Positions 18,302 through 28,542 are shown, numbered from the stretch's first letter. The stretch is DNA of 64,000 nt from a bacterium SCSIO 12844 (GCA_024397935.1 CP073743.1:930001-994000); one strand, 5' to 3'. The notes: generated by a model from the sequence alone, not told the origin. Numbers and translations: made by a program.

Positions 18302-18898
18302 TTAAATTTCAAGCCACTGGTCTAATTTAGCAGTGAGTTTATCCAGCCCCGTTTTTTTCAATGATGAAAAGTGTTGTACGGTGATTAGATCATTTTTTTC
18401 ACCGATGGCATTATAAGCTTCATTTAATGCAAGTTGACGTTCTTTATTGGTTAGTTTATCTGATTTTGTTAAAAGAATATGTAAAGGTTTTTGAACCGTT
18501 CTTGCCCATTGAATCATCATCAAGTCAAATTCTTTTAAACTATGGCGTGGATCAGTTAATAAAACGATACCTTTCAAACATTGCCTTTGGCTAACATAGG
18601 CATCAATTAAAAGACGCCATTGATTAATCATTTTTAAAGGTACTTTAGCATAACCATAGCCTGGTAAATCAATTAACCGGCGCTGTTCATCTAGTGGAAA
18701 AACATTGATTAACTGAGTTCTGCCTGGCGTTTTACTAACACGTGCTAACTGTTTTTGTTGTGTTAATGTGTTAAGTGCGCTAGATTTTCCAGCATTTGAA
18801 CGCCCTGCAAACGCAATTTCATAACCATCATCTGGCGGGAGTTGGTCTATTTCAGCAACACTTTTAAGAAAGCTTGCACGTTGATAGTTCATAGCCAT
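18302..18898 (-). CDS. engB: Ribosome biogenesis GTPase EngB (YsxC/YihA)
   Basis: Small GTPase needed for large-subunit ribosome assembly. G1 is GRSNAGKSS, G3 is DLPGYGYAKVP, and G4 is TKSDKL, all typical of EngB, and the 198-residue length is normal. It lies just downstream of tRNA-Arg on the same strand relative to transcription order, with its own ATG at 18898 preceded by an AGAGAT ribosome site. Confidence 0.95.
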   Translation of the reverse strand: MAMNYQRASFLKSVAEIDQLPPDDGYEIAFAGRSNAGKSSALNTLTQQKQLARVSKTPGRTQLINVFPLDEQRRLIDLPGYGYAKVPLKMINQWRLLIDAYVSQRQCLKGIVLLTDPRHSLKEFDLMMIQWARTVQKPLHILLTKSDKLTNKERQLALNEAYNAIGEKNDLITVQHFSSLKKTGLDKLTAKLDQWLEI

Positions 18899-19000
18899 TT
18901 TATTATCTCTTTGAAAAATTATTTATTGATTGTATAGCAAAATATAAGAAAATGAAGCATATTTGTATGGCTAATAAAATGATTGAAAGGGAAAAGTAAG

Positions 19001-19936
19001 ATGGAAAACGATCAATTAGGGCTGATTTCTCATGATTTAATGGTAGAAAATTTAGCAAATGCGATTACACAATTAAAAGATAAAATCATTGCCCAAGGTG
19101 ATAAACCACATATAACAGTTGAAGAACAGCTAGATATCTTAGATCAATTAGCAGCGTTTAAATTTGGGCAATTTTTAATTCAACATCAAGGAATTAATGG
19201 TTATTGGACGCATTATATGTTAACTCACCCTTGGTTTGGGCGTAAATCAGGTAAAGATTTAGATGGCAATTCATTAACTGAATTAGAAAGTTATCTTTTA
19301 GATAGGTCACCAGTTTTATTAGCAACACAACAGCGCTTTGAAATTTTTTTACAAGAAAACCAAAAAATTGTTAAAGATAATGTTACATTAGCCTGTATTC
19401 CTTGCGGCTTAATGGGGGAGCTACTATATCTTAATTACGATAATATTAATCAGATTAATTTAGTAGGTATTGATTTTGATGCTGATGCATTACAAGGTAC
19501 TCTTGCATTAGCTCAAAAGCGAAACTTAAATCAATGGGTTTCCGTTATTAATGAAGATGCCTGGCATTTAAGTGCTAATAATGAATATGATTTAATTTCT
19601 AGTAATGGCTTAAATATTTATGAACCAAGTAGTGATCGAGTTATTGCACTTTACAAAGAATTTTATCAAGCGTTAAAGTCAGGTGGTAAACTTGTGACAA
19701 GTTTTATTACTCCACCACCAACTTTATCTGATCAATCACCATGGAAAATGGATCAAATTAATCAAGGTGATTTAAGATTACAGCAGGTTATTTTTAGTGA
19801 TATTTTAGGTGCTAGATGGCAGTGTTTTAGAACAGAAGCAGAAACACTTGAACAATTAACTAAAGCTGGTTTTAAAGATGTGAACTTTATTTATGATAAA
19901 GCATATATTTTTCCAACTGTAATAGCGTTTAAATAA
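19001..19936 (+). CDS. Class I SAM-dependent methyltransferase
   Basis: Cytoplasmic methyltransferase of about 311 residues. The SAM-binding motif I is degenerate (ACIPCGLMGELLY), followed by the acidic motif GIDFDADAL, then NEDAW and DLISSNGL, and post-motif LKSGGKLVTSF. The substrate is unknown. The frame opens at a TTG (18983), but AAAGGG at 18986-18991 points to the ATG at 19001. It converges with the phosphatase-fold gene with a three-base gap. Confidence 0.75.
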   Translation: MENDQLGLISHDLMVENLANAITQLKDKIIAQGDKPHITVEEQLDILDQLAAFKFGQFLIQHQGINGYWTHYMLTHPWFGRKSGKDLDGNSLTELESYLLDRSPVLLATQQRFEIFLQENQKIVKDNVTLACIPCGLMGELLYLNYDNINQINLVGIDFDADALQGTLALAQKRNLNQWVSVINEDAWHLSANNEYDLISSNGLNIYEPSSDRVIALYKEFYQALKSGGKLVTSFITPPPTLSDQSPWKMDQINQGDLRLQQVIFSDILGARWQCFRTEAETLEQLTKAGFKDVNFIYDKAYIFPTVIAFK

Positions 19937-19939
19937 ATA

Positions 19940-21268
19940 CTACTGATCTACTCTGATATTTAAATTTTCAAGCCACTGATTAGTTGAATCTTGAGTTCTA
20001 CCAAAAAATAATAAATGTGATGAACGTTGATTAGCTTGATTATGCATGGTTGTTATCTCTTCTTGTAAATTTAAATTTTCTTCACCAGTAAGTCGTTCAT
20101 AGAAATGTTTGACCCTTTGAGGTACTTCATATTTTTTTCCATCAATTGTCACTTTATGACTGCTTCCAAAAGCACCAAGATCAAACCCTTGAATGATTTT
20201 GCGCTCAAACTCTTTAGTTAGTTTTTGCCTAGGTTCTAACTCAATATCTTCAAAAGTCAGGGTGCGAGTAACAGCTTTATGATCACTTGCTTCCCGACCA
20301 TTTGGTTTTGTAATTTGATGAGTGTGTACGCTGTGCTCCTCAGCTGTAAATTTTCCTCTGTCACCATGGTTTTTAAAACCAATATTATCGAGTGCGCCTA
20401 TTTTGCGGTTATGGGTTGCATCTTCTGATTGCTTAATATTTCCATTCCTATCAAATTTTAGATAGCTTAAAAACTCAGACTTTCCAAACATAAATCCATT
20501 AAAACCATCTGGATGACCTTGATTATATAATGGGTCAAACCGTTCAATTAATTCTTGGTGCAATTGTTGATGACGCTCTGTATTTTCTAATACTTGTTGG
20601 TGACTAGGGCGCCCATCTGGCCACTGGTCTAAGTGTTCATCAATATAATGATCAATATATTGAATAAAATTTCTATGATCTATATATAAATCACTATGTA
20701 AACGTTCATTTAAATCACCCATTAAGATAATACTATCCACATGATCTTGATGTTTTTTTTGATCTAAGAAATGATCAGTTAAAGCATTTCGCTCATCAGT
20801 TCTATATGCTTCATTACCAGAGTCAAAGTGCCCACCTACAAGACCAACTCTTGAATTGCCTATACGTAATGTTGTGTAGGTCCCACCTTTATTAAATCCA
20901 TGAACCCAACTTTCTTGCCCTGAGTTTTTCTTTTCAACAATAATTTCATTGAGTCGGTCATTTCTAACTAAAACAACAGAGCCGACTTTACCAATTTCAA
21001 ATGGTTTAGTCATTGTACGAAAACTCTCGTTATAAGCTAAGGTATAACCTTCTGAGTTTTCACCTAAATTTCTTAGGCGTTTAGCGATACGCTCACCTAA
21101 GTTTTCACCATGCCAGCTATTGGCTGCTTCTTGAAAACTAATAAAGATTGCATCTGGTTGTTCATTTTCTACATCCAATGTGCTTGTAAGTTGATCAACA
21201 GAGTCTTTATGTAGATTACTATTTGCAGCATTAAAAGTAAGTGTTTTAATGTTATATGGCCCTGGCAT
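19940..21268 (-). CDS. Endonuclease/exonuclease/phosphatase superfamily protein
   Basis: A 442-residue protein with the EEP fold shared by DNase I, sphingomyelinases and inositol polyphosphate 5-phosphatases. Visible catalytic signatures are the N-terminal TLTFNAAN and metal-ligand Glu in SFQEA, VGGHFDSG, MGDLNERL (Asp/Asn pair), LDNIGF, and the terminal REASDHKAV. The C-terminal 90 residues are extra. No signal peptide is seen. Proteins of this kind can be phosphoinositide phosphatases acting in host cells, but substrate and location are unproven. Confidence 0.75.
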   Translation of the reverse strand: MPGPYNIKTLTFNAANSNLHKDSVDQLTSTLDVENEQPDAIFISFQEAANSWHGENLGERIAKRLRNLGENSEGYTLAYNESFRTMTKPFEIGKVGSVVLVRNDRLNEIIVEKKNSGQESWVHGFNKGGTYTTLRIGNSRVGLVGGHFDSGNEAYRTDERNALTDHFLDQKKHQDHVDSIILMGDLNERLHSDLYIDHRNFIQYIDHYIDEHLDQWPDGRPSHQQVLENTERHQQLHQELIERFDPLYNQGHPDGFNGFMFGKSEFLSYLKFDRNGNIKQSEDATHNRKIGALDNIGFKNHGDRGKFTAEEHSVHTHQITKPNGREASDHKAVTRTLTFEDIELEPRQKLTKEFERKIIQGFDLGAFGSSHKVTIDGKKYEVPQRVKHFYERLTGEENLNLQEEITTMHNQANQRSSHLLFFGRTQDSTNQWLENLNIRVDQ

Positions 21269-21640
21269 TGCAACCTCCTATTATTTAGATATTGAGTTAT
21301 TAATTTTTATATGGTTGATTATTTTTGTAATGGTGCAAGATGTCAAATGCATTTTGAAATAACAATTGATTGTTTAATAAAAGGAAATTAGAAAAAAAAT
21401 TCTTATCTCTGATTATGAAAATTTAATTTAGCTTTGTTTTATAAACAAATGGGTATAAATTTTTGATTTGTTCAATTTTAACTTAGCTTGAAATAGACAC
21501 TGAAATAAAAGTTATGTTAAATATTCTTACTTTTAAATTTCACTGTCAATATTTTTACAAAAGAGTAAAATATAAACCTTGCTATAAGTTACACTGAAAA
21601 TAGATAGAACCAAGAATTAAAAATAGGATTAAATGTTAAG
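21269..21640. other. Divergent intergenic region, promoters only
   Basis: About 370 bp separating two divergent genes. It holds the promoter listed for the phosphatase-fold gene. I see no gene, hairpin terminator or repeat in the remainder. Confidence 0.5.
21318..21346 (-). promoter_or_regulatory. Sigma70-type promoter of the EEP-fold gene
   Basis: On the minus strand TTGACA (21341-21346) is separated by 17 bases from AATAAT (21318-21323), about 50 bases upstream of the start codon at 21268. Perfect -35, one mismatch at -10, ideal spacing. Confidence 0.55.
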
Positions 21641-23719
21641 ATGAAAGAAACTCAAGATTTATTATTTGAGATTGGAACAGAAGAGTTGCCACCTAAGGCA
21701 TTAAAAAATCTTGCAGAGAGTTTAGCATCCAGTTTAGAAAAACAACTTCAAAAAAATGGCTTTGGGTTTGAAAAAGTCTCTTATTATGCATCACCAAGAC
21801 GATTAGCTGTTATTATTGATAAAGTTCAAGTTGCGCAAAAGGATAAAAAAATAACACGTCAAGGACCCTTTGTGACAGCTGCTTTTGATAAAGAAGGTAA
21901 AGCAACACAAGCGGCTTTAGGCTTTGCTCGATCTTGTGGTGTAGAAGATATTAATCAATTAGATAAAGTTGATACTGAAAAAGGTGAAAAGCTAGCATTT
22001 GATATAGTAGAAAAAGGTAAAATGTTAACAGGTGTGATTGAGGCAATGCTTAAACAAGCAATTAAATCACTACCAATTCCTAAAATGATGCGTTGGGGTA
22101 ACTATGATTATCAGTTTGTGCGTCCAGTTCACTGGATTGTATTAATGTTAGGTGATCATATCATCCCAATTCATTTATTTGGTCATAAAGCAACGGATAT
22201 CACTTATGGGCATCGTTTTCATGCACCTAAAGCTATTACCATTACAGAGCCAAAAGCCTATGTCGAATCACTTAAAGAGCAAGGGCATGTTTTAGTTGAT
22301 TGGGATGAGCGAAGATCGATGCTAATTAATCAAGCTAATGAAATTGCAAATCAGTATCAAGCTAAAGTAGCTTTAGATGAAGATTTAGTTGAAGAAGTAA
22401 CAGCAATTGTTGAATACCCACATGCATTAGCGATTGAATTTGATGAACACTTTTTACGTGTACCACAAGAGGCATTAATCTCAGCCATGCAAGGTCATCA
22501 AAAATGCTTCCCAATCGTTGATTTTAATGACAAACTTAAAAATTATTGTATAACGATTAGTAATATTGATAGTCAGTACCCGCAAGCTGTCATTGATGGC
22601 AATAAAAAAGTCATTACAGCACGCCTATCAGATGCAGCATTTTTCTATGATACAGATTTAAAAACGCCATTAGATTCGCATTTAATCCGCTTAGAACATG
22701 TCACTTTTCAAAAAGCATTAGGTACAATGGCAGATAAATCTAAGCGTATAGCCGAATTGGCACAGTGGATTGCTGATAAATTAAATGAAAATAAAGATCA
22801 TGCTTTTCGTAGTGGTATCTTATCTAAAACTGATTTAATGACAGAAATGGTTTATGAATTTCCTGAACTTCAGGGGGTGATGGGACGTTATTATGCCAAA
22901 GCACATGGTGAAGTAGATGAAGTTGCTAATGCATTATATGATCAGTATTTACCTCGATTTTCAGGTGATGAACTACCAAAAACTGTGATAAGTCAGTCAG
23001 TTGCTTTAGCGGATCGGCTTGATACACTAGTGGGTATTTTTGGTGTTGGCCTAAAACCCACAGGTGAAAAAGATCCATTTGCACTACGTCGCCAGGCATT
23101 AGGTGTATTAAGAATATTAAAAGAATATGATTTAAAGCTTGATTTGAATGCCTTGCTTGAAAAAGCTAAGTCGCTATATGCTGTTCATTTAGATGATCAA
23201 AGTGTTTTAGATGTATTTGATTTTATGATGGAACGCCTAAAAGGTATTTATCGTGATGAAGGTGTTAATCCACAGATTTTTGAATCAATAAGAGCTTTAA
23301 ATATTACGCACATTGGTGACTTTAGTCGTAGAGTAGATGCAGTTTGTAAATTTATTGACTTACCGCAAGCACAAGTTTTAGCGAGTCTTAATAAGCGTGT
23401 TGCACAAATTTTACAGAAAAATTTTAGTGGTGATATGTCAGATTATGTTAATGCAGACTTACTCAGTGAATCACAAGAGCAAAGTTTATATGATCAAATG
23501 CATCAAGTTAAAGAACAAGTATCTGATTTGTTAGAAGCAGAAAATTATGATCAGTCATTAGCAGCATTAACAGAGTTAGAAACGGCCATTAGTCAGTTTT
23601 TTGATCATGTGATGGTGATGACAGAAGATGAAAAAGTAAGGGTTAATCGCCTTGCTTTATTAAAACAATTACAACAAAATTTAAATCGCGTTGCAGATAT
23701 ATCTGAGCTGGCAATTTAG
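21641..23719 (+). CDS. glyS: Glycyl-tRNA synthetase beta subunit
   Basis: Beta chain of the heterotetrameric bacterial glycyl-tRNA synthetase; it recognises tRNA-Gly. The N-terminus LLFEIGTEELPPKAL is diagnostic, as are MRWG, FVRPVHWIV and the HGEVDEVANALYDQYLPRFSGD region, and GVGLKPTGEKDPFALRRQALG. It is 692 residues, full length. In many gammaproteobacteria glyQ lies immediately upstream; it is absent here, so the alpha subunit must be encoded elsewhere. Confidence 0.97.
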   Translation: MKETQDLLFEIGTEELPPKALKNLAESLASSLEKQLQKNGFGFEKVSYYASPRRLAVIIDKVQVAQKDKKITRQGPFVTAAFDKEGKATQAALGFARSCGVEDINQLDKVDTEKGEKLAFDIVEKGKMLTGVIEAMLKQAIKSLPIPKMMRWGNYDYQFVRPVHWIVLMLGDHIIPIHLFGHKATDITYGHRFHAPKAITITEPKAYVESLKEQGHVLVDWDERRSMLINQANEIANQYQAKVALDEDLVEEVTAIVEYPHALAIEFDEHFLRVPQEALISAMQGHQKCFPIVDFNDKLKNYCITISNIDSQYPQAVIDGNKKVITARLSDAAFFYDTDLKTPLDSHLIRLEHVTFQKALGTMADKSKRIAELAQWIADKLNENKDHAFRSGILSKTDLMTEMVYEFPELQGVMGRYYAKAHGEVDEVANALYDQYLPRFSGDELPKTVISQSVALADRLDTLVGIFGVGLKPTGEKDPFALRRQALGVLRILKEYDLKLDLNALLEKAKSLYAVHLDDQSVLDVFDFMMERLKGIYRDEGVNPQIFESIRALNITHIGDFSRRVDAVCKFIDLPQAQVLASLNKRVAQILQKNFSGDMSDYVNADLLSESQEQSLYDQMHQVKEQVSDLLEAENYDQSLAALTELETAISQFFDHVMVMTEDEKVRVNRLALLKQLQQNLNRVADISELAI

Positions 23720-23744
23720 CTTTAATCTGTATGCTGATATCTGC

Positions 23745-23750
23745 TACAAT
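23745..23750 (+). promoter_or_regulatory. Candidate recA extended -10 element
   Basis: TGCTACAAT gives an extended -10 (TG-n-TACAAT) about 65 bases before the recA start. No LexA-type CTGT-N8-ACAG box occurs between glyS and recA, suggesting recA is not under a classical SOS operator. Confidence 0.4.
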
Positions 23751-23815
23751 AAACCTAGTCTAATAATTTTAGATTTTTATTTGTCAATTTAATCATAAAA
23801 AGGAATCGTTTAGTC

Positions 23816-24853
23816 ATGAGTGATAGAACACAAGCGTTAAATGCAGCATTATCGCAGATTGAAAGGCAGTTTGGCAAGGGATCGATCATGCGTATGGGAG
23901 ATCAACCAAAAGCACGTGATCTTGAAGTAATCTCAACAGGCTCACTTGGGCTTGATGTTGCATTGGGTGTTGGTGGTTTACCAAAGGGCAGAGTTGTTGA
24001 AATATATGGTGCAGAATCTTCGGGTAAAACAACGCTAACATTACAAGCTATTGCAGAGTGCCAAAAACAAGGTGGTACAGCAGCATTTATTGATGCAGAG
24101 CATGCATTAGATCCTGTTTATGCAGAAGCTTTAGGTGTTAAGGTAGATGATTTAATAGTCTCTCAACCAGATACAGGTGAGCAGGCTTTAGAAATTGTTG
24201 ATATGTTAGTTCGCTCAGGTGCTTGTGATATTGTGATTATCGATTCAGTTGCAGCATTAACGCCAAAGGCAGAAATTGAAGGTGATATGGGTGACTCACA
24301 TATGGGTTTACAAGCACGTTTGATGTCACAAGCTTTAAGAAAATTAACAGCAAATATTAAACGTTCAAATACTTTAGTTGTATTTATTAACCAAATTAGG
24401 ATGAAAATTGGGGTTATGTTTGGTAACCCTGAAACAACAACAGGTGGTAATGCATTGAAGTTTTATGCATCCGTTCGCCTTGAGATTCGTCGTGGTTCAC
24501 CGATTAAAAAAGGTGATGAAATCTTGGGTAATGAAACCAAAGTAAAAGTCGTTAAAAATAAAGTATCACCACCATTTAAACAAGCAGAGTTTGATATTCT
24601 ATATGGTGAAGGGACATCATTTGAAGGTGAGATTATTGATTTAGGTGTTAAAAATAAACTCATTGAAAAAGCAGGTGCTTGGTATAGCTATAAGGGTCAG
24701 AAAATTGGTCAAGGTAAAGAAAATGTTCGTCAATGGCTTAAAGAAAATGTTGAGGCAAAAGCTGAACTTGATAAAGCCATTCGTGAGATTTCACTACCTA
24801 AGAAAAATCAGGAATTAAATGAGGCGACAACACCTGATCAATTGAATGATTAA
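23816..24853 (+). CDS. recA: Recombinase RecA
   Basis: Strand-exchange ATPase for homologous recombination. Walker [10 protein letters not shown], Walker [10 protein letters not shown], loop L1 [22 protein letters not shown] region and L2 [20 protein letters not shown] are intact. The 345-residue length is normal. A ribosome site (AAAAGGAA) precedes the ATG. It overlaps recX by eight bases. Confidence 0.98.
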   Translation: MSDRTQALNAALSQIERQFGKGSIMRMGDQPKARDLEVISTGSLGLDVALGVGGLPKGRVVEIYGAESSGKTTLTLQAIAECQKQGGTAAFIDAEHALDPVYAEALGVKVDDLIVSQPDTGEQALEIVDMLVRSGACDIVIIDSVAALTPKAEIEGDMGDSHMGLQARLMSQALRKLTANIKRSNTLVVFINQIRMKIGVMFGNPETTTGGNALKFYASVRLEIRRGSPIKKGDEILGNETKVKVVKNKVSPPFKQAEFDILYGEGTSFEGEIIDLGVKNKLIEKAGAWYSYKGQKIGQGKENVRQWLKENVEAKAELDKAIREISLPKKNQELNEATTPDQLND

Positions 24854-25319
24854 TAAAGCATCAAAGCTTAAATATGCTAAAAACTATGCAATATCTTTAT
24901 TAGCAAAACGAGAGTATGCAACGAAAGAGTTAAAAGAAAAGCTAAGAAAATATCACTTAGATAATCAAGAAATTGATAGCTTATTGATTGAGTTAGCTGA
25001 AAAAGGATTTCAAAGTGACTATCGTTTTGCTGAAAGTTTTGTGCGCTTTAATATAAGTCAAAATCGTGGCCGTTATCGCATTTTAGGCGAATTAAAACAA
25101 AAAGGTATTGGTTCAGATTTATTTGAAGAGGTAATTGATAAAATTAAGCCTAATTGGAATGTGCTATGCTTAAATCGAGTTGGGAAATATATTAACTCAA
25201 ATGAAACATTAAATGATTTTAAGCTAGTAGAAAAGTTAAAGCGCTATTTGGTTTATCATGGATTTTCATTTGATGAAATTAATGAGGCGATTAAGCAAAT
25301 GAAAGATAAAGAAGTTTAA
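24846..25319 (+). CDS. recX: RecA regulatory protein RecX
   Basis: Small modulator that inhibits RecA filament activity. It shows the typical three-helix repeat layout: an opening [17 protein letters not shown]-like motif, then [18 protein letters not shown] with [15 protein letters not shown]. At 157 residues it is ordinary. The start is embedded in the recA 3' end, implying coupled translation, as is common. Confidence 0.93.
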   Translation: MINKASKLKYAKNYAISLLAKREYATKELKEKLRKYHLDNQEIDSLLIELAEKGFQSDYRFAESFVRFNISQNRGRYRILGELKQKGIGSDLFEEVIDKIKPNWNVLCLNRVGKYINSNETLNDFKLVEKLKRYLVYHGFSFDEINEAIKQMKDKEV

Positions 25320-25331
25320 ATAGGTAGTAAT

Positions 25332-26345
25332 ATGATAGAAACTGACCGAATTGTATCAGGATCAGAAAAGCCAGATGACTTTTTAATCGACCGAGCGATT
25401 CGTCCTAAAACTTTGAGTGAGTATGAAGGCCAACCTAAAGTTCGTCAACAAATGGATATATTCATTAAAGCAGCTAGAAAACGCTCTGATGCATTAGATC
25501 ATGTATTGATTTTTGGGCCACCAGGGTTAGGTAAAACAACGTTATCTCATATTATTGCCAATGAAATGGGTGTTAACTTGCGTCAAACATCAGGCCCTGT
25601 GATTGAAAAAGCTGGTGATTTGGCAGCAATTTTAACCAATTTAGAAACCAATGATGTATTATTTATTGATGAAATTCATCGTTTAAGTCCTGTTGTTGAA
25701 GAAGTATTATATCCTGCGATGGAAGATAATCAGTTGGATATTATGATTGGTGAAGGGCCTGCTGCACGTTCGATTAAAATTGATCTACCACCTTTTACAT
25801 TAGTTGGTGCAACGACAAGAGCAGGACTTTTAACTTCTCCATTAAGAGACCGTTTTGGTATTGTTCAGCGATTAGAGTTTTATAATGTTGAAGATTTAAC
25901 ATCCATTGTTTTACGTTCAGCTGATAAGTTAGAAATACAGATAGAGAAAGATGGTGCCAAAGAAATTGCTAGACGCTCTCGTGGCACACCAAGAATTGCC
26001 AATCGCTTATTACGCCGAGTTAGAGATTATGTTGAAGTTGAATCAAATGGCATTATTACCCAAGAGAATGCAGATAAAGCGTTAGTGATGATTAATGTTG
26101 ATCCAGTTGGCTTTGATCATATGGATCGGAGTTATTTATCAATATTAATTGAAAAATTTAGTGGTGGGCCTGTTGGTGTTGATACCTTATCAGCTGCAAT
26201 TGGTGAAGAAAAAGGTACCATTGAAGATGTGATTGAACCTTATTTAATACAGCAAGGGTATCTTATGCGTACAGCAAGAGGGCGTACAGCAACCATTCAT
26301 GCCTATAAACATTTTAATATTCCAATGCCAAAAAGTGATAGTTAG
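25332..26345 (+). CDS. ruvB: Holliday junction branch-migration helicase RuvB
   Basis: AAA+ motor of the RuvAB complex. Walker [10 protein letters not shown], Walker [10 protein letters not shown], sensor 1 [19 protein letters not shown], and the C-terminal winged helix with RTARGRTAT are all present. At 337 residues it is full length. The partner ruvA, and ruvC, are not in the window. It follows recX by 12 bases in what looks like a single recombination-repair operon. Confidence 0.97.
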   Translation: MIETDRIVSGSEKPDDFLIDRAIRPKTLSEYEGQPKVRQQMDIFIKAARKRSDALDHVLIFGPPGLGKTTLSHIIANEMGVNLRQTSGPVIEKAGDLAAILTNLETNDVLFIDEIHRLSPVVEEVLYPAMEDNQLDIMIGEGPAARSIKIDLPPFTLVGATTRAGLLTSPLRDRFGIVQRLEFYNVEDLTSIVLRSADKLEIQIEKDGAKEIARRSRGTPRIANRLLRRVRDYVEVESNGIITQENADKALVMINVDPVGFDHMDRSYLSILIEKFSGGPVGVDTLSAAIGEEKGTIEDVIEPYLIQQGYLMRTARGRTATIHAYKHFNIPMPKSDS

Positions 26346-27107
26346 TTGAAATTTAAGCATATAAAAAATGTGCATTCTGACACAGCGATTGTCTTTTTAC
26401 ATGGCTGGTGTTGTCATTATGATGATTTTAAGGCTCAGGTGGCGTTTTTCAAAAATAAGTTTCCAATTATTTTGCCGGATTATACAAACTTTATTTTAGA
26501 AAAGGTTAAATTAGGTGAACTCATTAATTTTACAGACTGTATTGATCAAGTAGCAGAATGTATTCAGTCATTTGAGTATTCGAAACTAGTTATCATTGGC
26601 CATAGTATGGGGGGTGCAATAGCGCTTTCATTAGCTTTAAAGTTTCAAAACCAATTACGCGCATTATTTATATTAGATACAACCATTTCTTCAGATATAT
26701 CAAAAGATACAAAAACATTTTTAGATGAAATTACAAAACTTGAAGGTGAACAGATTTTTCTTAATGGTATGAAAAAATTGTTTGTTTGTGAAGAGTATGA
26801 TGATTTAGCTTTGATGGATCAAAAAATCATATCGATGTCTGAAGTATGGAAAAATGCGCCAAAGATATTTTCTGATTTGCTTTATCAAGCAATTTTAGTA
26901 GATAAAGTTAAACAGTTAAAAATACTAGAGCCAGATATACCAATTGTATACTTGACGTCAATTGAAGCAAGACATAGAGCCGATATTGTAAAAAAGATAT
27001 CTAAAAAAATTAAAGTTTATTATTTAGCATCGGGTCATTTTTTAATGTTTCATGCAAAAGATAAATTAAATCAGCTTATTGATCAAGAAGTATGCAGTAT
27101 TTTATAA
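26346..27107 (+). CDS. Alpha/beta hydrolase, ends in CaaX-type CSIL
   Basis: BioH-like hydrolase fold of 253 residues: oxyanion FLHGWCCH, nucleophile elbow GHSMGG (S87) and catalytic His in LASGHFLMF. The start is a TTG directly after the ruvB stop with no evident ribosome site, which suggests reinitiation; no better ATG exists before the active site. The last four residues are Cys-Ser-Ile-Leu, a sequence that fits a geranylgeranyl CaaX box. A plain bacterial esterase is the simpler reading. Confidence 0.75.
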   Translation: MKFKHIKNVHSDTAIVFLHGWCCHYDDFKAQVAFFKNKFPIILPDYTNFILEKVKLGELINFTDCIDQVAECIQSFEYSKLVIIGHSMGGAIALSLALKFQNQLRALFILDTTISSDISKDTKTFLDEITKLEGEQIFLNGMKKLFVCEEYDDLALMDQKIISMSEVWKNAPKIFSDLLYQAILVDKVKQLKILEPDIPIVYLTSIEARHRADIVKKISKKIKVYYLASGHFLMFHAKDKLNQLIDQEVCSIL

Positions 27108-27157
27108 AATATCATAATGCACTATATTGAATTAATGTAACAAAGAAAATAATTTCA

Positions 27158-27509
27158 ACCTGAGTTCGAAAATAGCATTTAATTTAACCATTTGATCTTT
27201 ATGGTGTTATGATGAGATAAATATTCACAAAATAATACCACTCATCATGGAAGATTTATTCATCACAACCTTTTGTTGCCTAGACGACTTTTGCATTATC
27301 CTTGAAAAGCAATTAAAAGCCAACACTAAGGATTGAACAATAACAGCTACTAAATCAAAAGAGTATTATTGAAGCTTTATTTGATCACTTAAAAAATTCA
27401 TTGATGCTTTGGCATACGAGACATCGTTCAGTTTGACTTATTTGCTTTCTGCATTAACTGCATGGACTCTTAGCCCAATTAAGATTTCAGCCCAAAAGAA
27501 GATTGCTTA
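27158..27509 (+). mobile_element. Remnant of an IS982-like insertion sequence
   Basis: ACCTGAGTTCGAA at 27158-27170 resembles an IS982-family end. The ATG at 27247 opens a 29-residue transposase N-terminus with the family motif LDDFC, ending at a stop at 27334-27336. From about 27350 another frame gives a transposase C-terminus (IIEALFDHLKN then HTRHRSV), itself frameshifted once. About 200 central codons, with the DDE catalytic residues, are missing, so the element cannot move itself. Confidence 0.6.
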
Positions 27510-27644
27510 TGTGAAAAGTTAATTATCGAGTAGCTATTATGAATAAGTTGATTGCTATTATCAGTTCTGTAATAAAAAGAGGGTCACCCTGGATGAAAAT
27601 AAATCAGATTGATGCATGACTTTTATAACAGATGCTGAGGTTAA
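27510..27644 (+). repeat. Left arm of a 135-bp inverted repeat
   Basis: This arm matches the reverse complement of 28539-28673 with, by eye, one mismatch (in the GATTGCTATTATCAG segment). It directly continues the IS982-like remnant. It contains the small palindrome AGGGTCACCCT. The arms enclose 894 bases carrying one gene. Confidence 0.85.
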
Positions 27645-27759
27645 GGTAATAACATTATCTATTAGGTTACTTTTTTCGAATAATAAAAAAGTTTAGTGCT
27701 TTACAATTAAGAAGCATTGCGTTATTATTTCCAGTGTCTATATATGAGGGTTGTACTGT

Positions 27760-28542
27760 ATGAAAATAATTATAAAAATAGCTTCATTTTTTTGCTTTAT
27801 CTTTTCAGCTAATATATATGCTGGAACAACTTTTGATTTTACAATTAAAAATACAAGTAATTATTCTGTAAAAGTGACTCAAGGTAATTGGCAATGTATA
27901 AAAATGCTTGTTAACTTCATTAATGGAGCAATACTTACGACAAATGATGAAATGATTTTTAAAGTTCAAGATAAGGCTGAGGGTAGCTGTGAAGGAAAGG
28001 AAAAGCATTTTACAATATACTATCAATTTCTTGATGAGAATAATGAACCATTTGGAGATAAAAAAGGAATTGAATGGGCTCGTTATAAAAAAGATGGTGA
28101 CTGGGGGTTTATTGTTAGAGGAGATACAAAAGGTACTGTGATTTTGGACTCAGCAAATTGTAATGGACAAGATTGTGAAAATAAATGGGCATCTGGTAAG
28201 AAAGGTAATATGTTTATTGAAACAACCGATGGTTTTGGGAAATACAAATCAATTGGTTTAGGTGAAATAGTAGTTACTGATGGAGTTGGAAAATTACTTG
28301 AAATAACTGAAATTGACCTTAGTTCTACTGATGATGTTTATATCTTTCATTTTAGTAATACTCATGGAGCTTGTCGTTATGTAAATAAGATGATGACTTG
28401 TGATCATGGTATTAACTTAATATTTAAATCAGAGTCGTATATATTCTTTTGTAAACAAGTAGATAGAGAAGAGTCAGCATGTCCATGGATCTCTATATCT
28501 GAAGGTATAAATAGTTACCATGCTAATATAAATATTTATTAA
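27760..28542 (+). CDS. Exported protein of unknown function inside the inverted repeat
   Basis: Unrecognised 260-residue protein with a clear signal peptide (MKIIIKIASFFCFIFSANIYA, cleavage before GTT). The mature part is polar, predicted beta-rich, with eight cysteines (for instance NWQC, GSC, NCNGQDC, ACRY, MTCD), suggesting disulfides. GAGGG at 27746-27750 sets the ATG at 27760; the upstream in-frame TTG at 27751 is not needed. Its stop codon TAA lies in the first bases of the right repeat arm. It is probably captured cargo. Confidence 0.65.
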   Translation: MKIIIKIASFFCFIFSANIYAGTTFDFTIKNTSNYSVKVTQGNWQCIKMLVNFINGAILTTNDEMIFKVQDKAEGSCEGKEKHFTIYYQFLDENNEPFGDKKGIEWARYKKDGDWGFIVRGDTKGTVILDSANCNGQDCENKWASGKKGNMFIETTDGFGKYKSIGLGEIVVTDGVGKLLEITEIDLSSTDDVYIFHFSNTHGACRYVNKMMTCDHGINLIFKSESYIFFCKQVDREESACPWISISEGINSYHANINIY

